DNA of 55,675 nt from Hyphomicrobiales bacterium (GTDB lineage Bacteria; Pseudomonadota; Alphaproteobacteria; Rhizobiales; Methyloligellaceae), in assembly GCA_021775555.1 (NCBI GenBank), contig JAJFHP010000009.1, positions 1 through 55,675 on the forward strand, written 5' to 3'. Both the position numbers and the translations under genes were made by a program. Under the pieces are notes generated by a model that saw only the letters and a program-made list of their open reading frames with translations, made no database searches and was not told the DNA's origin. Each line of letters opens with the position of its first letter. Position 1 is the first letter of the stretch. Below are positions 1 through 8,595 of the stretch, one piece after another.

Positions 1-412
1 TGCGAACCCAGTCGATCACCTGGCGCTCGACATAGATGGCGCCGTGATCGCGTCCGCCAAGATTGGAATTCATGGCCGCTGCCATGGTCTCCGAAATAAT
101 TGCACCCGGGGTGCCCGCGCCATGGACCCAGCCAAAGAAGCGAGGGTGTGTGTTTCCTGTTGCATAAGGAAGCACAAGTCTGGTGAGATCCTGGCACACC
201 TGCGCCGTCCCCTGTGGCTCCATCGGAGGCGGTTCGTCCAGTGCTGCCTTCACATCGTCGGGCATGGGTGTCCAGACGGGTCCCTCGCTTACGCCTTCTG
301 CATGGTCCAGGGCAGCATCCAGCATGGAATGTGCAAGAGTCCGGAATTCGTCCCAATCAGCAGGGTCTAGAGATTGTTCTTCTGTGTCGGTATCTGATGA
401 CTCCCGCTTCAT
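1..412 (-). CDS. PLP-dependent decarboxylase (aromatic-L-amino-acid/group II family), N-terminal part
   Basis: This is the first ~137 residues of a gene that runs off the left edge. Reading the minus strand from the ATG at 412 gives an acidic N-terminus followed by the motif HPRFFGWVHGAGTPG and then SNLGGRDHGAIYVERQVIDW, which is the substrate-side N-terminal region of pyridoxal-phosphate group II decarboxylases (DOPA/tryptophan/glutamate decarboxylase type). The family removes CO2 from amino acids in the cytoplasm. A GGTGGAG ribosome-binding site lies about 8 bases upstream, and an in-frame TGA sits 18 bases before the start, which fixes the start well. The PLP lysine lies outside the window, so substrate and intactness cannot be judged. 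It is downstream of, and on the same strand as, the LysR gene at 528-1454. Confidence 0.82.
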   Translation of the reverse strand, partial: MKRESSDTDTEEQSLDPADWDEFRTLAHSMLDAALDHAEGVSEGPVWTPMPDDVKAALDEPPPMEPQGTAQVCQDLTRLVLPYATGNTHPRFFGWVHGAGTPGAIISETMAAAMNSNLGGRDHGAIYVERQVIDWVR

Positions 413-527
413 TCGCTTGTCTCCACCTATTCAGGCCTCTCGGTCAGTTTTTGTATGGAGATTATGTCAGTCGGATCGACACATGCCGAATGCCGATTTG
501 TTATGTCAGATGCTTTTCGCGTATGGC

Positions 528-1454
528 CTATTTCGTTGGGGCCACAACGTATTTCGAGAGAGACTCTATGCAAGACCAGAATTGCAGCACCTGAGGTCGC
601 GTTTTCTGAATGGACCGGTAGACACAAATGTCAAAAGGCATCAGTAATTTCTCGGAACCGACCTGAATGAGTTTCTTTTCTGCAAGTTCGGTTTCTACCG
701 AAGTTTTGGTCAGCCAGGCCACGCCATGTCCCTCAAGAGCCATGGCTTTCAGGGATTCGCCCATCGGATTTTCGCATACGGGATTCAGATTGAGACGGGG
801 CTTCTGCTGGGAGTGAATAAACTCCTCGGCGCGGCCTATGTAGCTATGTGAGCTGTAGTTCAGCCAGGGTACAGGTTCTGGCCGCTTCGTGCTCAGGTCG
901 AAAATTGCGCGGTTCCGGTTATCGGTTGCAGAAACAGGCATGAGTATGTCTTCGGCCAACTTGATCGAGGGATACTTTTGCGGGTCCAGCAGGACAGGCA
1001 CCGATTGATTTGAATATGTGAGAAGAAAATCGTGATCTCCATCAACCAGTGCCTGTACGCAATCGTGAAAGTTTCCTGGATCTATGCGCGTACTGATCGG
1101 TCCGATCATCGACTGTATTTCTTTCAGCCATTTCGGAAAGAATGAAAGCGTGATGCCATGCAGAACTGAAAAACTGATCGTGGCGCGCGCACGGCCCCGT
1201 TGTTCACGAAAGTCATCCCGTGCCTGATGAAGTAGCATCAGTGACTGTTCGGCTGTTTCACGGAAAGACCGACCGGCTTCGGTGAGCGTGGTCGGGTAGG
1301 TGCTTCTGTCAACAAGCAAGGTTCCCAACCAGTTCTCAAGCGCGCGAATGCGCCGGCTGAATGCCGGCTGCGTCACATTGCGCTGTTCCGCAGATTTGGA
1401 AAAACTGCGAGTGTTCGCAAGACTTACAAAGTCCTCTAGCCATTTTAGTTCCAT
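528..1454 (-). CDS. LysR-family transcriptional regulator, HypT-like
   Basis: A 308-residue LysR regulator. The N-terminal winged helix-turn-helix is clear (SFSKSAEQRNVTQPAFSRRI, residues ~17-36, then RALENWLG), followed by a type 2 periplasmic-binding-fold effector domain. The AEQRNVTQPAFSRRIRALE wording resembles the HypT/QseD subgroup (hypochlorite-responsive in E. coli), but that function is not shown here. The ATG at 1454 has an AAGGCG site upstream. It is divergent from the symporter at 1946 across a ~490-base gap and lies upstream of the PLP decarboxylase on the same strand, so either neighbour could be a target. Effector unknown. Confidence 0.85.
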   Translation of the reverse strand: MELKWLEDFVSLANTRSFSKSAEQRNVTQPAFSRRIRALENWLGTLLVDRSTYPTTLTEAGRSFRETAEQSLMLLHQARDDFREQRGRARATISFSVLHGITLSFFPKWLKEIQSMIGPISTRIDPGNFHDCVQALVDGDHDFLLTYSNQSVPVLLDPQKYPSIKLAEDILMPVSATDNRNRAIFDLSTKRPEPVPWLNYSSHSYIGRAEEFIHSQQKPRLNLNPVCENPMGESLKAMALEGHGVAWLTKTSVETELAEKKLIQVGSEKLLMPFDICVYRSIQKTRPQVLQFWSCIESLSKYVVAPTK

Positions 1455-1945
1455 GGCCCACGCCTTGGATTGTCACAAGTCTCACAATAGTCCCGATAAA
1501 GGGATCAGTATCAAGGTTAGGCCATCCAAGTTGTTTCGGCCACGCCCCGCTGACAATAACTTTTTGAAGACATCATGCTGATTCTGTATGCGCTATTCAG
1601 GATCGGCATTAGTCAATTTCTGCACCCCCTGCCAAAATTGGGGACGGTTTGAAGTCTCTGGTTATCATGGCCGGATTTGGGCCAGCCAAAGTATATTTCT
1701 GGCTGTCCCGGGGGGAAAGTGAGCAATATTGATACGTCATGGGGTGAAATTCGTGATTCTGGTCCACTGTGGCTGCAATAGTTTCATGACCGGTAAGTTC
1801 TGGCCCGCTTGCCACAGACATTAATAGCTTAGTCCCTGATATCCAGTCGAGCCGACTTTGAGAGTTCAGACCCGAGTGCTTGGGAGCACGCGGCGCCGTC
1901 TGATTATCGCGCCGTTTTGGGCCTATCTCACGGGAGGATTTGGCG
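1455..1945. other. Non-coding divergent gap between LysR gene and symporter
   Basis: About 490 bases with no convincing gene on either strand; the long minus-strand frame overlapping it continues antisense into the symporter and looks like chance. A short hairpin GTGCT-TGGG-AGCAC sits at 1876-1889, about 55 bases before the symporter start. I could not recognise a good sigma-70 promoter or a riboswitch. The symporter ribosome-binding site GGGAGGA is at 1932-1938. Confidence 0.5.
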
Positions 1946-3232
1946 ATGGCCAAAACGCATACTGATCCTTTGAAGCCGACGCGCAAAGGAGGGCCGTTCG
2001 GTTTCTGGACGAGCCTGAAACTCTGGCAGAAAATTATCATAGCGTTGGTCCTGGGCGTCATTGTCGGCGCCGTTCTTGGACCAAACGCGGAACTGATCAA
2101 GCCGATCGGTTCACTGTTCATCAATCTCATCAAGATGCTGATTGTACCGCTCGTTTTCTCGTCACTGGTCGTCGGTATCTGTTCGATGGATGACATCCAG
2201 AAAATGGGCCGGATCGGCCTCAAATCATTCTTCATCTATCTGCTGACAACAGCGGTCGCCATAACGATCGGCTTGATCATAGGGACCTTGCTGGAACCCG
2301 GCGTTGGTCTGAACATGGAACTGCCGGCCGAAGCTACCGCTGTAAAAGAGGCGCCATCGTTCATTCAAACTCTGCTGAACATGGTTCCCAAGAACCCGAT
2401 CAAGGCCATGTCCTCGGGTGCTATTCTGCAGATCATCGTCTTCGCGCTGATGCTCGGTGTAGCGATCAATCTCGCCGGGGAGAAGGGCAAGCCGGTTGCC
2501 AACGTCTTCGAGTCCTTTGCCGAGATTATGTACAAGATGACCCATATGGTCATGGCCTTCGCGCCTTATGGTGTGTTTGCCCTTATGGCCTGGGTCGCTG
2601 GCAAGTATGGCCTCGAAGTGTTGCTGCCGCTGAGCAAGGTCATTCTCGGTGTGTATGTTGGCTGTATCCTTCACGTCCTGCTGACGCTGACGTTCGGCGG
2701 CATCATGATGACCGCACGACTCAACCCCATCCGTTACTGGCGCGGTATCATTGACGCCCAGGCTGTTGCGTTTACAACTACCAGCAGCTCCGGCACCCTG
2801 CCTGTGACTATGGAGTGCGCCCGGACCAATCTGGGAGTTTCTAAGCCCGTATCCAGCTTTGTGCTTCCGCTGGGGGCAACCATCAACATGGACGGTACTG
2901 CCCTTTACCAGGGTGTGGCGGCATTGTTTGTCGCGCAGGCTTTCGGGATCGACCTGACCACCGGCCAGTACATCACGATCATTCTGACATCGACGCTGGC
3001 ATCGATCGGTAGTGCCGGGGTGCCCGGTGCCGGTTTGATCATGTTGTCACTGGTGCTCACATCCGTTGGGTTGCCTTTGGAAGGTCTGGCGGTGATTGCC
3101 GGTATCGACCGGATTCTCGACATGGCGCGGACAACCGTCAACGTAACAGGTGATCTGATGGTCTCCGTGCTCATTGCCAAGAGTGAGGGGGAGCTGGACG
3201 AGGAAGCCTACAACCGGGTCGCAGAGGTGTGA
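1946..3232 (+). CDS. Dicarboxylate/amino acid:cation symporter (DAACS, GltP/DctA family)
   Basis: A 428-residue inner-membrane secondary transporter. The frame contains the family hallmarks: a serine-rich re-entrant loop (FTTTSSSGTLPVTME, about residues 270-285) and the TM7 substrate/sodium motif NMDGTALYQG (about 318-327), followed by a second hairpin (SIGSAGVPGAG). The protein is full length with about eight membrane segments. It would import C4-dicarboxylates or acidic amino acids with Na+ or H+; the exact substrate cannot be read. The ATG at 1946 is preferred to an in-frame TTG at 1940 because GGGAGGA ends 7 bases before it. A strong intrinsic terminator follows at 3297-3330, so the gene is probably transcribed alone. 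Confidence 0.93.
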   Translation: MAKTHTDPLKPTRKGGPFGFWTSLKLWQKIIIALVLGVIVGAVLGPNAELIKPIGSLFINLIKMLIVPLVFSSLVVGICSMDDIQKMGRIGLKSFFIYLLTTAVAITIGLIIGTLLEPGVGLNMELPAEATAVKEAPSFIQTLLNMVPKNPIKAMSSGAILQIIVFALMLGVAINLAGEKGKPVANVFESFAEIMYKMTHMVMAFAPYGVFALMAWVAGKYGLEVLLPLSKVILGVYVGCILHVLLTLTFGGIMMTARLNPIRYWRGIIDAQAVAFTTTSSSGTLPVTMECARTNLGVSKPVSSFVLPLGATINMDGTALYQGVAALFVAQAFGIDLTTGQYITIILTSTLASIGSAGVPGAGLIMLSLVLTSVGLPLEGLAVIAGIDRILDMARTTVNVTGDLMVSVLIAKSEGELDEEAYNRVAEV

Positions 3233-3296
3233 TACCAACACCATTCTTTGCGACCAAAATCGAGACGCGGGTCTCCCCCGAACTCGATTGAAGAGA

Positions 3297-3330
3297 GGCA
3301 ACTGGCGGATATCCCGCCAGTTGCCTTTTC
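3297..3330 (+). terminator. Rho-independent terminator after the symporter gene
   Basis: Perfect 12-bp stem GGCAACTGGCGG / CCGCCAGTTGCC (3297-3308 with 3314-3325), 5-base loop, then TTTTC. It lies 64 bases after the symporter stop and separates it from the MOSC gene. Confidence 0.92.
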
Positions 3331-3387
3331 TCTTTGTGGACACTCACATGACTCGCGATTTTTTTGAACGCGGGTGGATAGAATCGA

Positions 3388-4110
3388 ATGTGGAACGAGC
3401 TAAAGGAATTGCTGATTGCGCTGCTGGCTGCCATAGCTGCTCTCTGGGCTATCGTGACCCTTGTCAGCCTGTCGGGACGCCTGAATGCACCGGACGATGG
3501 CGCTAAACAGAAACCTCCTGACAAAGAGCCGTCATTGGATGCGCATGCGCCGATCACGGCTGACGCTTTGGACCAGACTTCCCGATCTGCCCCATATGAA
3601 GGAACGCCAGTAGTGACGGGCTTGTTTGTAACTTCCCAGGGAAGTGCCCCGATGCAGCAAGTAGATGAGATTGAAGCTGTTGCCCGCAGGGGACTTCGCG
3701 GCGACCGATACTGCGAGGGTTGCGGATTTTGGAGTGAGAAGGATGAATGCCAGGTCACCATCATCGCGCAGGAAGACCTCGATGACATGGCACGCGAGAC
3801 TGGTATCGACTTCAGCAATGGTGTTCACCGGCGTAACATCGTCACACGCAATATCGCTATTGAACAGTTCGTTGGAAAACGCTTCCAGATTGGGGGTGCC
3901 AAATTTGTTTATGACAGGCCTCGCCCGCCATGCCTCCATCTGCAGACGATTACGGAGGCTGGCGTTGTTAAAGCACTGGTCGGGCGTTCCGGGATTTGCG
4001 TCCGTTGTTTCCATGGGGGTGTGATCAGGCAAGGTGATGAGATCATTCCGATCACCATGTCGTTTCCAACCATCCTGAAAAGAGCTTTAAAATCCTTTTG
4101 GCAAAACTGA
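3388..4110 (+). CDS. Membrane-anchored MOSC-domain protein
   Basis: 240 residues. Residues ~8-30 form one hydrophobic membrane segment, followed by a charged linker (~33-70) and a MOSC domain (~75-230). The conserved cysteine region is present (RPRPPCLHLQTI), and the typical end GVIRQGDEI is seen. MOSC domains are the C-terminal domain of molybdenum-cofactor sulfurases and of YiiM/mARC-like proteins, where they bind or process molybdenum cofactor or a sulfur carrier. The extra anchor is less usual for stand-alone MOSC proteins. It starts after the symporter terminator and is monocistronic as far as visible. The function is a family guess only. Confidence 0.82.
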   Translation: MWNELKELLIALLAAIAALWAIVTLVSLSGRLNAPDDGAKQKPPDKEPSLDAHAPITADALDQTSRSAPYEGTPVVTGLFVTSQGSAPMQQVDEIEAVARRGLRGDRYCEGCGFWSEKDECQVTIIAQEDLDDMARETGIDFSNGVHRRNIVTRNIAIEQFVGKRFQIGGAKFVYDRPRPPCLHLQTITEAGVVKALVGRSGICVRCFHGGVIRQGDEIIPITMSFPTILKRALKSFWQN

Positions 4111-4133
4111 GTCCTGGCTAAGTGATCCAAAAC

Positions 4134-4157
4134 GTCCGCTTAGGGTCATAAGCGGAC
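4134..4157. repeat. Dispersed intergenic palindrome, copy 1
   Basis: GTCCGCTTA ... TAAGCGGAC, perfect 9-bp inverted arms around a 6-base centre (GGGTCA). It belongs to the family TGTCCGCTTatgacccaaAGCGGACA, which I recognise as common between genes in many alphaproteobacteria. It lies just downstream of the MOSC gene, next to copy 2. Confidence 0.8.
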
Positions 4158-4177
4158 ATGAATCATGCCAATGACCG

Positions 4178-4204
4178 TGTCCGCCTTGTCCCCGAAAGCG
4201 GACA
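4178..4204. repeat. Dispersed intergenic palindrome, copy 2
   Basis: TGTCCGCCTTGTCCCCGAAA followed by GCGGACA: same family as copy 1, with imperfect arms. The two copies are 20 bases apart in the gap between the convergent MOSC gene and the small basic protein gene. Confidence 0.75.
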
Positions 4205-4275
4205 TAATTACACACCGGCTGTAATTCTGATTTTTAGAAACGGTCAACGGCGAGGAAACAGCCCAGCCCGGGCTG

Positions 4276-4455
4276 TTATTCCTGCCGGGTTTCGCCATCG
4301 GTATCGGACACGGCCGCAGTCTCGCCTTCTCCGGCGGCTTCCGCCTTTCTGGCCTCTGATTTCTCGGCTTTCAGACGCAGGCGTTCGGCCTTCTTGGCCG
4401 CCTTGCTTTTCTCTCGTTGCGAGCGTTCAAAATTATAGTTGGGCTTGCGTGGCAT
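4276..4455 (-). CDS. Small basic, lysine/alanine-rich conserved protein (59 aa)
   Basis: An intact 59-residue frame on the minus strand beginning MPRKPNYNFERSQREKSKAA and ending in an acidic tail (DTDGETRQE). I recognise the MPRKPNYNFER start as a conserved small alphaproteobacterial protein often annotated as hypothetical; no function is established to my knowledge. The protein is almost entirely charged plus alanine and should be one helix or disordered, consistent with nucleic-acid or ribosome binding, but that is inference. An AAGGA-type site precedes the start. It lies 39 bases downstream of the DEAD-box helicase gene on the same strand, so the two are probably co-transcribed. Confidence 0.75.
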   Translation of the reverse strand: MPRKPNYNFERSQREKSKAAKKAERLRLKAEKSEARKAEAAGEGETAAVSDTDGETRQE

Positions 4456-4494
4456 CTTCGTCCTTTCCTTGTGGGGGTAGAATTATCCGGGCAG

Positions 4495-5727
4495 TCAGGC
4501 CGCGCGGCGCTGTGAGCGCCGCCGACGTCCCCTGCCGGAATTTGATCTCTGGGGCCGGCCTTTCCTGTTCTCGACTGAGTCGACATCAGGACCAACAGGT
4601 CCCTCTCCAACAATGATCAAAGAACGTTTTATCAGCCGTTCGATGGAGCGCAAATGACTTCGTTCGCTTGCATCGCAAAACGAGATGGCAATGCCCTCCG
4701 CCCCGGCACGCGCCGTGCGTCCAATGCGGTGAACGTAACTTTCGGGCACATTCGGCAGCTCGAAATTGATGACATGTGTCACGTCGTCAATGTCGATACC
4801 GCGCGAGGCAATATCGGTTGCCACCAGAACGCGGGTGCGGCCCTCGCGGAAATTGTCGAGAGCGCGCTGACGCGCACCTTGAGACTTGTTGCCGTGAATG
4901 GCTTCAGCACTGATGCCGTCGCGTTCAAGAAGCTTCACCACCTTGTTGGCGCCGTGCTTGGTGCGGGTGAAAACCATCACCCGGTCAAAATCAGGCTCTG
5001 CCAGCAATTCGGCCAGCCGGGTCTGCTTGGCATTTTTATCAAGATGGTGGACACGCTGGTCGATGCGGTCGACGGCGATGCTCTTGGCGGCAATCTCGAC
5101 GCGCTCGGGTTCATACAGTATATCCCGGGAGAGCTTTGCAACTTCACCGGGCATGGTTGCAGAGAACAGCAGCGTCTGGCGCTCCTCGGGGAGCTTTTCG
5201 ATAATCCTGCGCACGTCGCGGATAAAGCCCATGTCGAGCATGCGGTCAGCTTCGTCGAGGATCAGATATTCAGTCTGGCTCAGATCGATATGGCCCTGCT
5301 TGATGAGATCAAGCAGCCTGCCAGGTGTCGCGACCAGGATATCAACCCCGCGCCGCAACGCGTCCACTTGCGGGCGCTGGCCAACCCCGCCCATGACGAC
5401 GGCGCTGCGCATATGCATATGCCGCCCATAGGTCTTGATGCTGTCGGCGATCTGGATCACGAGCTCGCGCGTCGGCGCGAGGATCAGTGCACGCGCCTGG
5501 CCCTTGCCGGGGCGCACATTATCTTCTTCCAGATTGTGCAGTAGCGGCAGGGTAAAGGCGGCAGTCTTGCCGGTGCCCGTCTGGGCGATGCCGAGCAGAT
5601 CCAGCCCGTCGAGAAGCAGCGGGATGGCCTTGGATTGAATGGGAGTGGGGGTCTGGTAGTCAGCGTCCTCAAGAGCACGCAGAAGCGGCTCGGAAATACC
5701 GAGCTCGGTAAATGATGTAATTGTCAC
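4495..5727 (-). CDS. DEAD-box ATP-dependent RNA helicase (RhlE-like)
   Basis: 410 residues with the full helicase core: Q motif (F-TELGIS...TPTPIQ), Walker A AQTGTGKTAAF (~48-58), PTRELVIQI, motif II LDEADRMLDMGF (~150), motif III SAT (LFSATMP), and C-terminal motifs (VATDIASRGIDI, HRIGRTARAG). It ends in a basic Arg/Ser tail (GRGRRRRSQRRAA) of the kind that binds RNA. The family unwinds structured RNA in ribosome assembly, mRNA decay or cold adaptation. The start codon is GTG at 5727 with AAGGA about 12 bases upstream. The 270-base leader before it is long, as in cold-regulated helicase genes, but no element is recognisable. The long opposite-strand frame here is a shadow. Confidence 0.93.
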   Translation of the reverse strand: MTITSFTELGISEPLLRALEDADYQTPTPIQSKAIPLLLDGLDLLGIAQTGTGKTAAFTLPLLHNLEEDNVRPGKGQARALILAPTRELVIQIADSIKTYGRHMHMRSAVVMGGVGQRPQVDALRRGVDILVATPGRLLDLIKQGHIDLSQTEYLILDEADRMLDMGFIRDVRRIIEKLPEERQTLLFSATMPGEVAKLSRDILYEPERVEIAAKSIAVDRIDQRVHHLDKNAKQTRLAELLAEPDFDRVMVFTRTKHGANKVVKLLERDGISAEAIHGNKSQGARQRALDNFREGRTRVLVATDIASRGIDIDDVTHVINFELPNVPESYVHRIGRTARAGAEGIAISFCDASERSHLRSIERLIKRSLIIVGEGPVGPDVDSVENRKGRPQRSNSGRGRRRRSQRRAA

Positions 5728-6001
5728 GATAAATAATTTCCTTATGCGCCGGGCGGACGCATGCGTAATGGCGTGCGACAGGCCGGGGCCATGTCGTCGT
5801 CCACGCGCACCTGGAACTGACGGATTTTGTTTGATTGGTTTTTATATGGTCCCGGGACAAGTGCGCACCGAATTCCGGCGCGAATCGCGCGATCACGAGA
5901 CGTTGTATGCCACAGATGGCCCCTAAAGCGTTGAAAGTCAAGCCGCCTGGCGAAAAGATAAGAGAAATGGCTAATGCTTTCAGGGGCGCTCTGCCCCGGA
6001 C
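5728..6001 (-). promoter_or_regulatory. Long leader of the DEAD-box helicase gene
   Basis: 274 bases between the aldehyde dehydrogenase stop and the helicase start, with no convincing gene. A GGGGC/GCCCC hairpin lies near 5983-5997, close to the aldehyde dehydrogenase stop, but it lacks a T-run. I cannot assign a specific regulatory element. Confidence 0.35.
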
Positions 6002-7459
6002 CTACCACTTCATATTGATATTCTTCACCCGGGTGTAGCTGAGCAGTTCCTCGAACGTTTCTTCCTTGCCGATGCCGCTTTGCTTCCAGCCGCCATAGGG
6101 CGCGCCGAGATAACGGCCCGAGGAGTTGATCCAGACGTATCCCGCTTCAACGCGTTCAGCCGTGCGCATGGCCATTTTATAATCATTGGTGATGATGGAC
6201 GCAGTGAGGCCATACATGACGCCGTTGACGATCTTGATCATTTCGTCATAGTCCGACCAGGTCATTATGGACATAACAGGACCGAATATTTCCTCAGCCC
6301 CGATGCGCATGTCCGGCGTCACGCCGTCGAACACCGTCGGTTGGATAAAGAAGCCGTTTTTCAGGTCCGGATCATCTGGCTTTCCGCCGCCGGAGAGCAG
6401 CTTGGCGCCGTCCTCGTGCCCATAGCCGATATAGTTCTGGATACGCTCATATTGCTGCTGCGAGACGATCGGCCCCATTTCCGCGCCTTCAAGCCATGGC
6501 AAGCCAATCGGGATTGCCGCGGCAGCCTTGGCAAGTTCATCCGCCACCGCGTCATGGAGGGATGCATGCACCAGCACGCGCGAGGTGGATGAGCAGGACT
6601 GTCCCTGCCGGTTCATGTTCATTGCCCTGATGGTCGCGGCAGCGGCAATTTTTGGATCGGCATCGGGGAAGATGATCATTGGATTCTTGCCGCCGAGTTC
6701 AAGCGTCACCTCTTTCAGCCCTTCCGCCGCCTCGCGGGCGATGATGCGCCCGGTTTCCACCGAACCGACGAAGCCGATGCGGGAGACGTCCTTGTGGCGC
6801 ACCATGGCGGAGCCGGTCTTGCCGTCGCCAGTGACGATGTTTACGACGCCGGGCGGGAAAATGCCCTCACACAACTCACCCAGTTTCAGGCCGGACAGGG
6901 GTGCCTGTTCCGGGCCCTTGATGACAACTGTGTTCCCGGCGGCCAGTGCGGCTGCCGCCTTTTCCGCACAGAAGCGGAACGGATGGTTGAATGGATTGAT
7001 TTTTGCGACGACACCGTATGGCTGGCGCAGCGTCACGTTGAGATGCCCCGGCTCGCGTGACATGGTCTCACCCTTGATCTCGGTGACAAGACCAGCGAAA
7101 TAGCGATAGGTGTCGGAAGTCCATTTCATATCGCCGCGCATGCCCGACACGGCATTGCCGCTATCGACAGCATCCATCACCGCAAGATTATCGGCATGTT
7201 CGTCAATCTTTTCAGCCAGGCGCACAAGATGTTCCGCCCGTTTCGTGGCGGGCAGCGCGGCCCAGGCCGGGAAGGCGTCTTTGGCGGCGGCCACCGCGGC
7301 ATTAACATCTTCCTCATTGGCAAGAGGAGCCTCGCCCAGAGTCTCGCCATTGGATGGATTGATGCTCGTGATGGTTTCTCCGGAGCGAGCCTTGACCCAC
7401 TCGCCGCCGATGAAAAGTCCTTTGGGCGTGAAGCCCAGATCTGGTGTTTTTGCTGACAT
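6002..7459 (-). CDS. NAD(P)-dependent aldehyde dehydrogenase, candidate phosphonoacetaldehyde dehydrogenase
   Basis: 485 residues, normal length for the family. Catalytic features are visible: oxyanion Asn region INPFNHPF (~158), glutamate in LELGGKNP (~255) and the nucleophilic cysteine in RQGQSCSSTSR (~290). It starts with ATG at 7459, 14 bases after the alcohol dehydrogenase stop, and is the third gene of the phnA-adh-aldh operon. From context it probably oxidises phosphonoacetaldehyde to phosphonoacetate, the substrate of PhnA. The sequence is closer to the betaine-aldehyde/benzaldehyde type than to the classic PhnY that I remember from Sinorhizobium, so the role is inferred from the operon and not from subfamily motifs. 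Confidence 0.88.
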   Translation of the reverse strand: MSAKTPDLGFTPKGLFIGGEWVKARSGETITSINPSNGETLGEAPLANEEDVNAAVAAAKDAFPAWAALPATKRAEHLVRLAEKIDEHADNLAVMDAVDSGNAVSGMRGDMKWTSDTYRYFAGLVTEIKGETMSREPGHLNVTLRQPYGVVAKINPFNHPFRFCAEKAAAALAAGNTVVIKGPEQAPLSGLKLGELCEGIFPPGVVNIVTGDGKTGSAMVRHKDVSRIGFVGSVETGRIIAREAAEGLKEVTLELGGKNPMIIFPDADPKIAAAATIRAMNMNRQGQSCSSTSRVLVHASLHDAVADELAKAAAAIPIGLPWLEGAEMGPIVSQQQYERIQNYIGYGHEDGAKLLSGGGKPDDPDLKNGFFIQPTVFDGVTPDMRIGAEEIFGPVMSIMTWSDYDEMIKIVNGVMYGLTASIITNDYKMAMRTAERVEAGYVWINSSGRYLGAPYGGWKQSGIGKEETFEELLSYTRVKNINMKW

Positions 7460-7473
7460 GAATTCTTTCCGGT

Positions 7474-8571
7474 TTACGGGACTACTGCTGCTCGGAGTAC
7501 TGAGCGATCGGATGCTTTCTTGAATGCCTCGTTCAGGTCATCAAGCTTGAAGGTTGAATCGACAATATCCTTGAAGGGGAAGCGATCACGGTTGGTGACG
7601 ACAAAATCGAGAGCCTGGATCAGGTGCTTCGGGTGGTAATTATGAATGCCCTTCAGCGTGATCCATTTTTTTACGAACATATTAGCGTCGAGAGTGACAT
7701 TGGCATCGGGTGTTACAATGCCCCCTAATGTATAGCGTCCTCCGACACGCAACATCTTCAGTCCAGCGGTTACCACATCGGGCACGCCGCATACTTCGAT
7801 CACCACATCGACACCATCAGGCGGTGCGAGCTTGCGAACCTGCTCAACAACCTCGTCCTCAGACATATCGGAGATGTTTATGACGACATCGGCGCCAAAC
7901 TTCTTGGCGGCTTCCAGCCGGTCTTTAACTGAATCAAGACCAATAACGCGTCGCGCTCCACGGGCCTTGGCCATGGCGCAGCCATACAGTCCGAGCAATC
8001 CCAGCCCCTGAATGGCAACCACATCACCCATGCCAATATCAGAGGCTTCGGTGACGGAGATCATAGTGGCAACGCCGCAATTCAAGGGAGTGGCTTCTTC
8101 ATCGGAGAGGATGTCCGGTATTTTCAAAATGCCGGTGCCGGGCACCACGTAACAATATTCAGCAAATCCCCCGAGGAAATGTGGGTCAGTTTCTACGAGG
8201 TCATGACCATATTTCCGGATGCCGTTAGATTTTTGCGGCATGTCATGAACATCGCGATAATAGGACTCTCCATGATGAAAATATTCCGTCCACGTGATCC
8301 TGTCCCCCACGGCAAGCACGTCGCCACGCATGTCATGAGAAATATCTCCACCAAGCTGGTCGATGACCCCGATGATTTCGTGACCCAGTATGCCCGGGCA
8401 CGGGTTGGGACGCCGGCCTTCCCATGAATGAATATCTGATCGGCAGATCGTGGACATGGAAATGCGGACAAGCACCTCGTCAGCGTGTACGTCACGCAAG
8501 GGGTACTCCTTGATTTCGAATGGTGTATTCGGGGCATCATATACGGCAGCACGTGCGGTGCGCTTGGACAC
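7474..8571 (-). CDS. Zinc-dependent alcohol dehydrogenase, phosphonate-catabolism-associated type
   Basis: 365-residue medium-chain dehydrogenase. It has the catalytic-zinc motifs (CRSDIHSWEGRR; GHEIIG, ~66) and a nucleotide-binding GLGLLG (~190) with the acidic residue of the following strand in GLDSVKDR. The structural-zinc cysteine cluster seems replaced by the insert EYFHHGESYYRDVHDM. The sequence resembles the proposed phosphonate-associated alcohol dehydrogenase subgroup. The GTG at 8571 has AGGAG 9 bases upstream. It lies 24 bases after phnA and 14 bases before the aldehyde dehydrogenase. The natural reading is oxidation of a hydroxyalkyl phosphonate such as 2-hydroxyethylphosphonate to the aldehyde. 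Confidence 0.87.
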   Translation of the reverse strand: MSKRTARAAVYDAPNTPFEIKEYPLRDVHADEVLVRISMSTICRSDIHSWEGRRPNPCPGILGHEIIGVIDQLGGDISHDMRGDVLAVGDRITWTEYFHHGESYYRDVHDMPQKSNGIRKYGHDLVETDPHFLGGFAEYCYVVPGTGILKIPDILSDEEATPLNCGVATMISVTEASDIGMGDVVAIQGLGLLGLYGCAMAKARGARRVIGLDSVKDRLEAAKKFGADVVINISDMSEDEVVEQVRKLAPPDGVDVVIEVCGVPDVVTAGLKMLRVGGRYTLGGIVTPDANVTLDANMFVKKWITLKGIHNYHPKHLIQALDFVVTNRDRFPFKDIVDSTFKLDDLNEAFKKASDRSVLRAAVVP

Positions 8572-8595
8572 GGTTCTAACTCCTGGTGGGATAAA

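Noticed and set aside
1609-2235. 208-residue minus-strand frame reaching into the LysR-symporter gap
   Set aside because: Half of it is antisense to the symporter, and the rest has no recognisable protein features.
4654-5544. 296-residue plus-strand frame
   Set aside because: Lies wholly antisense to the DEAD-box helicase gene, has no family motifs, and follows from codon bias of the real gene.
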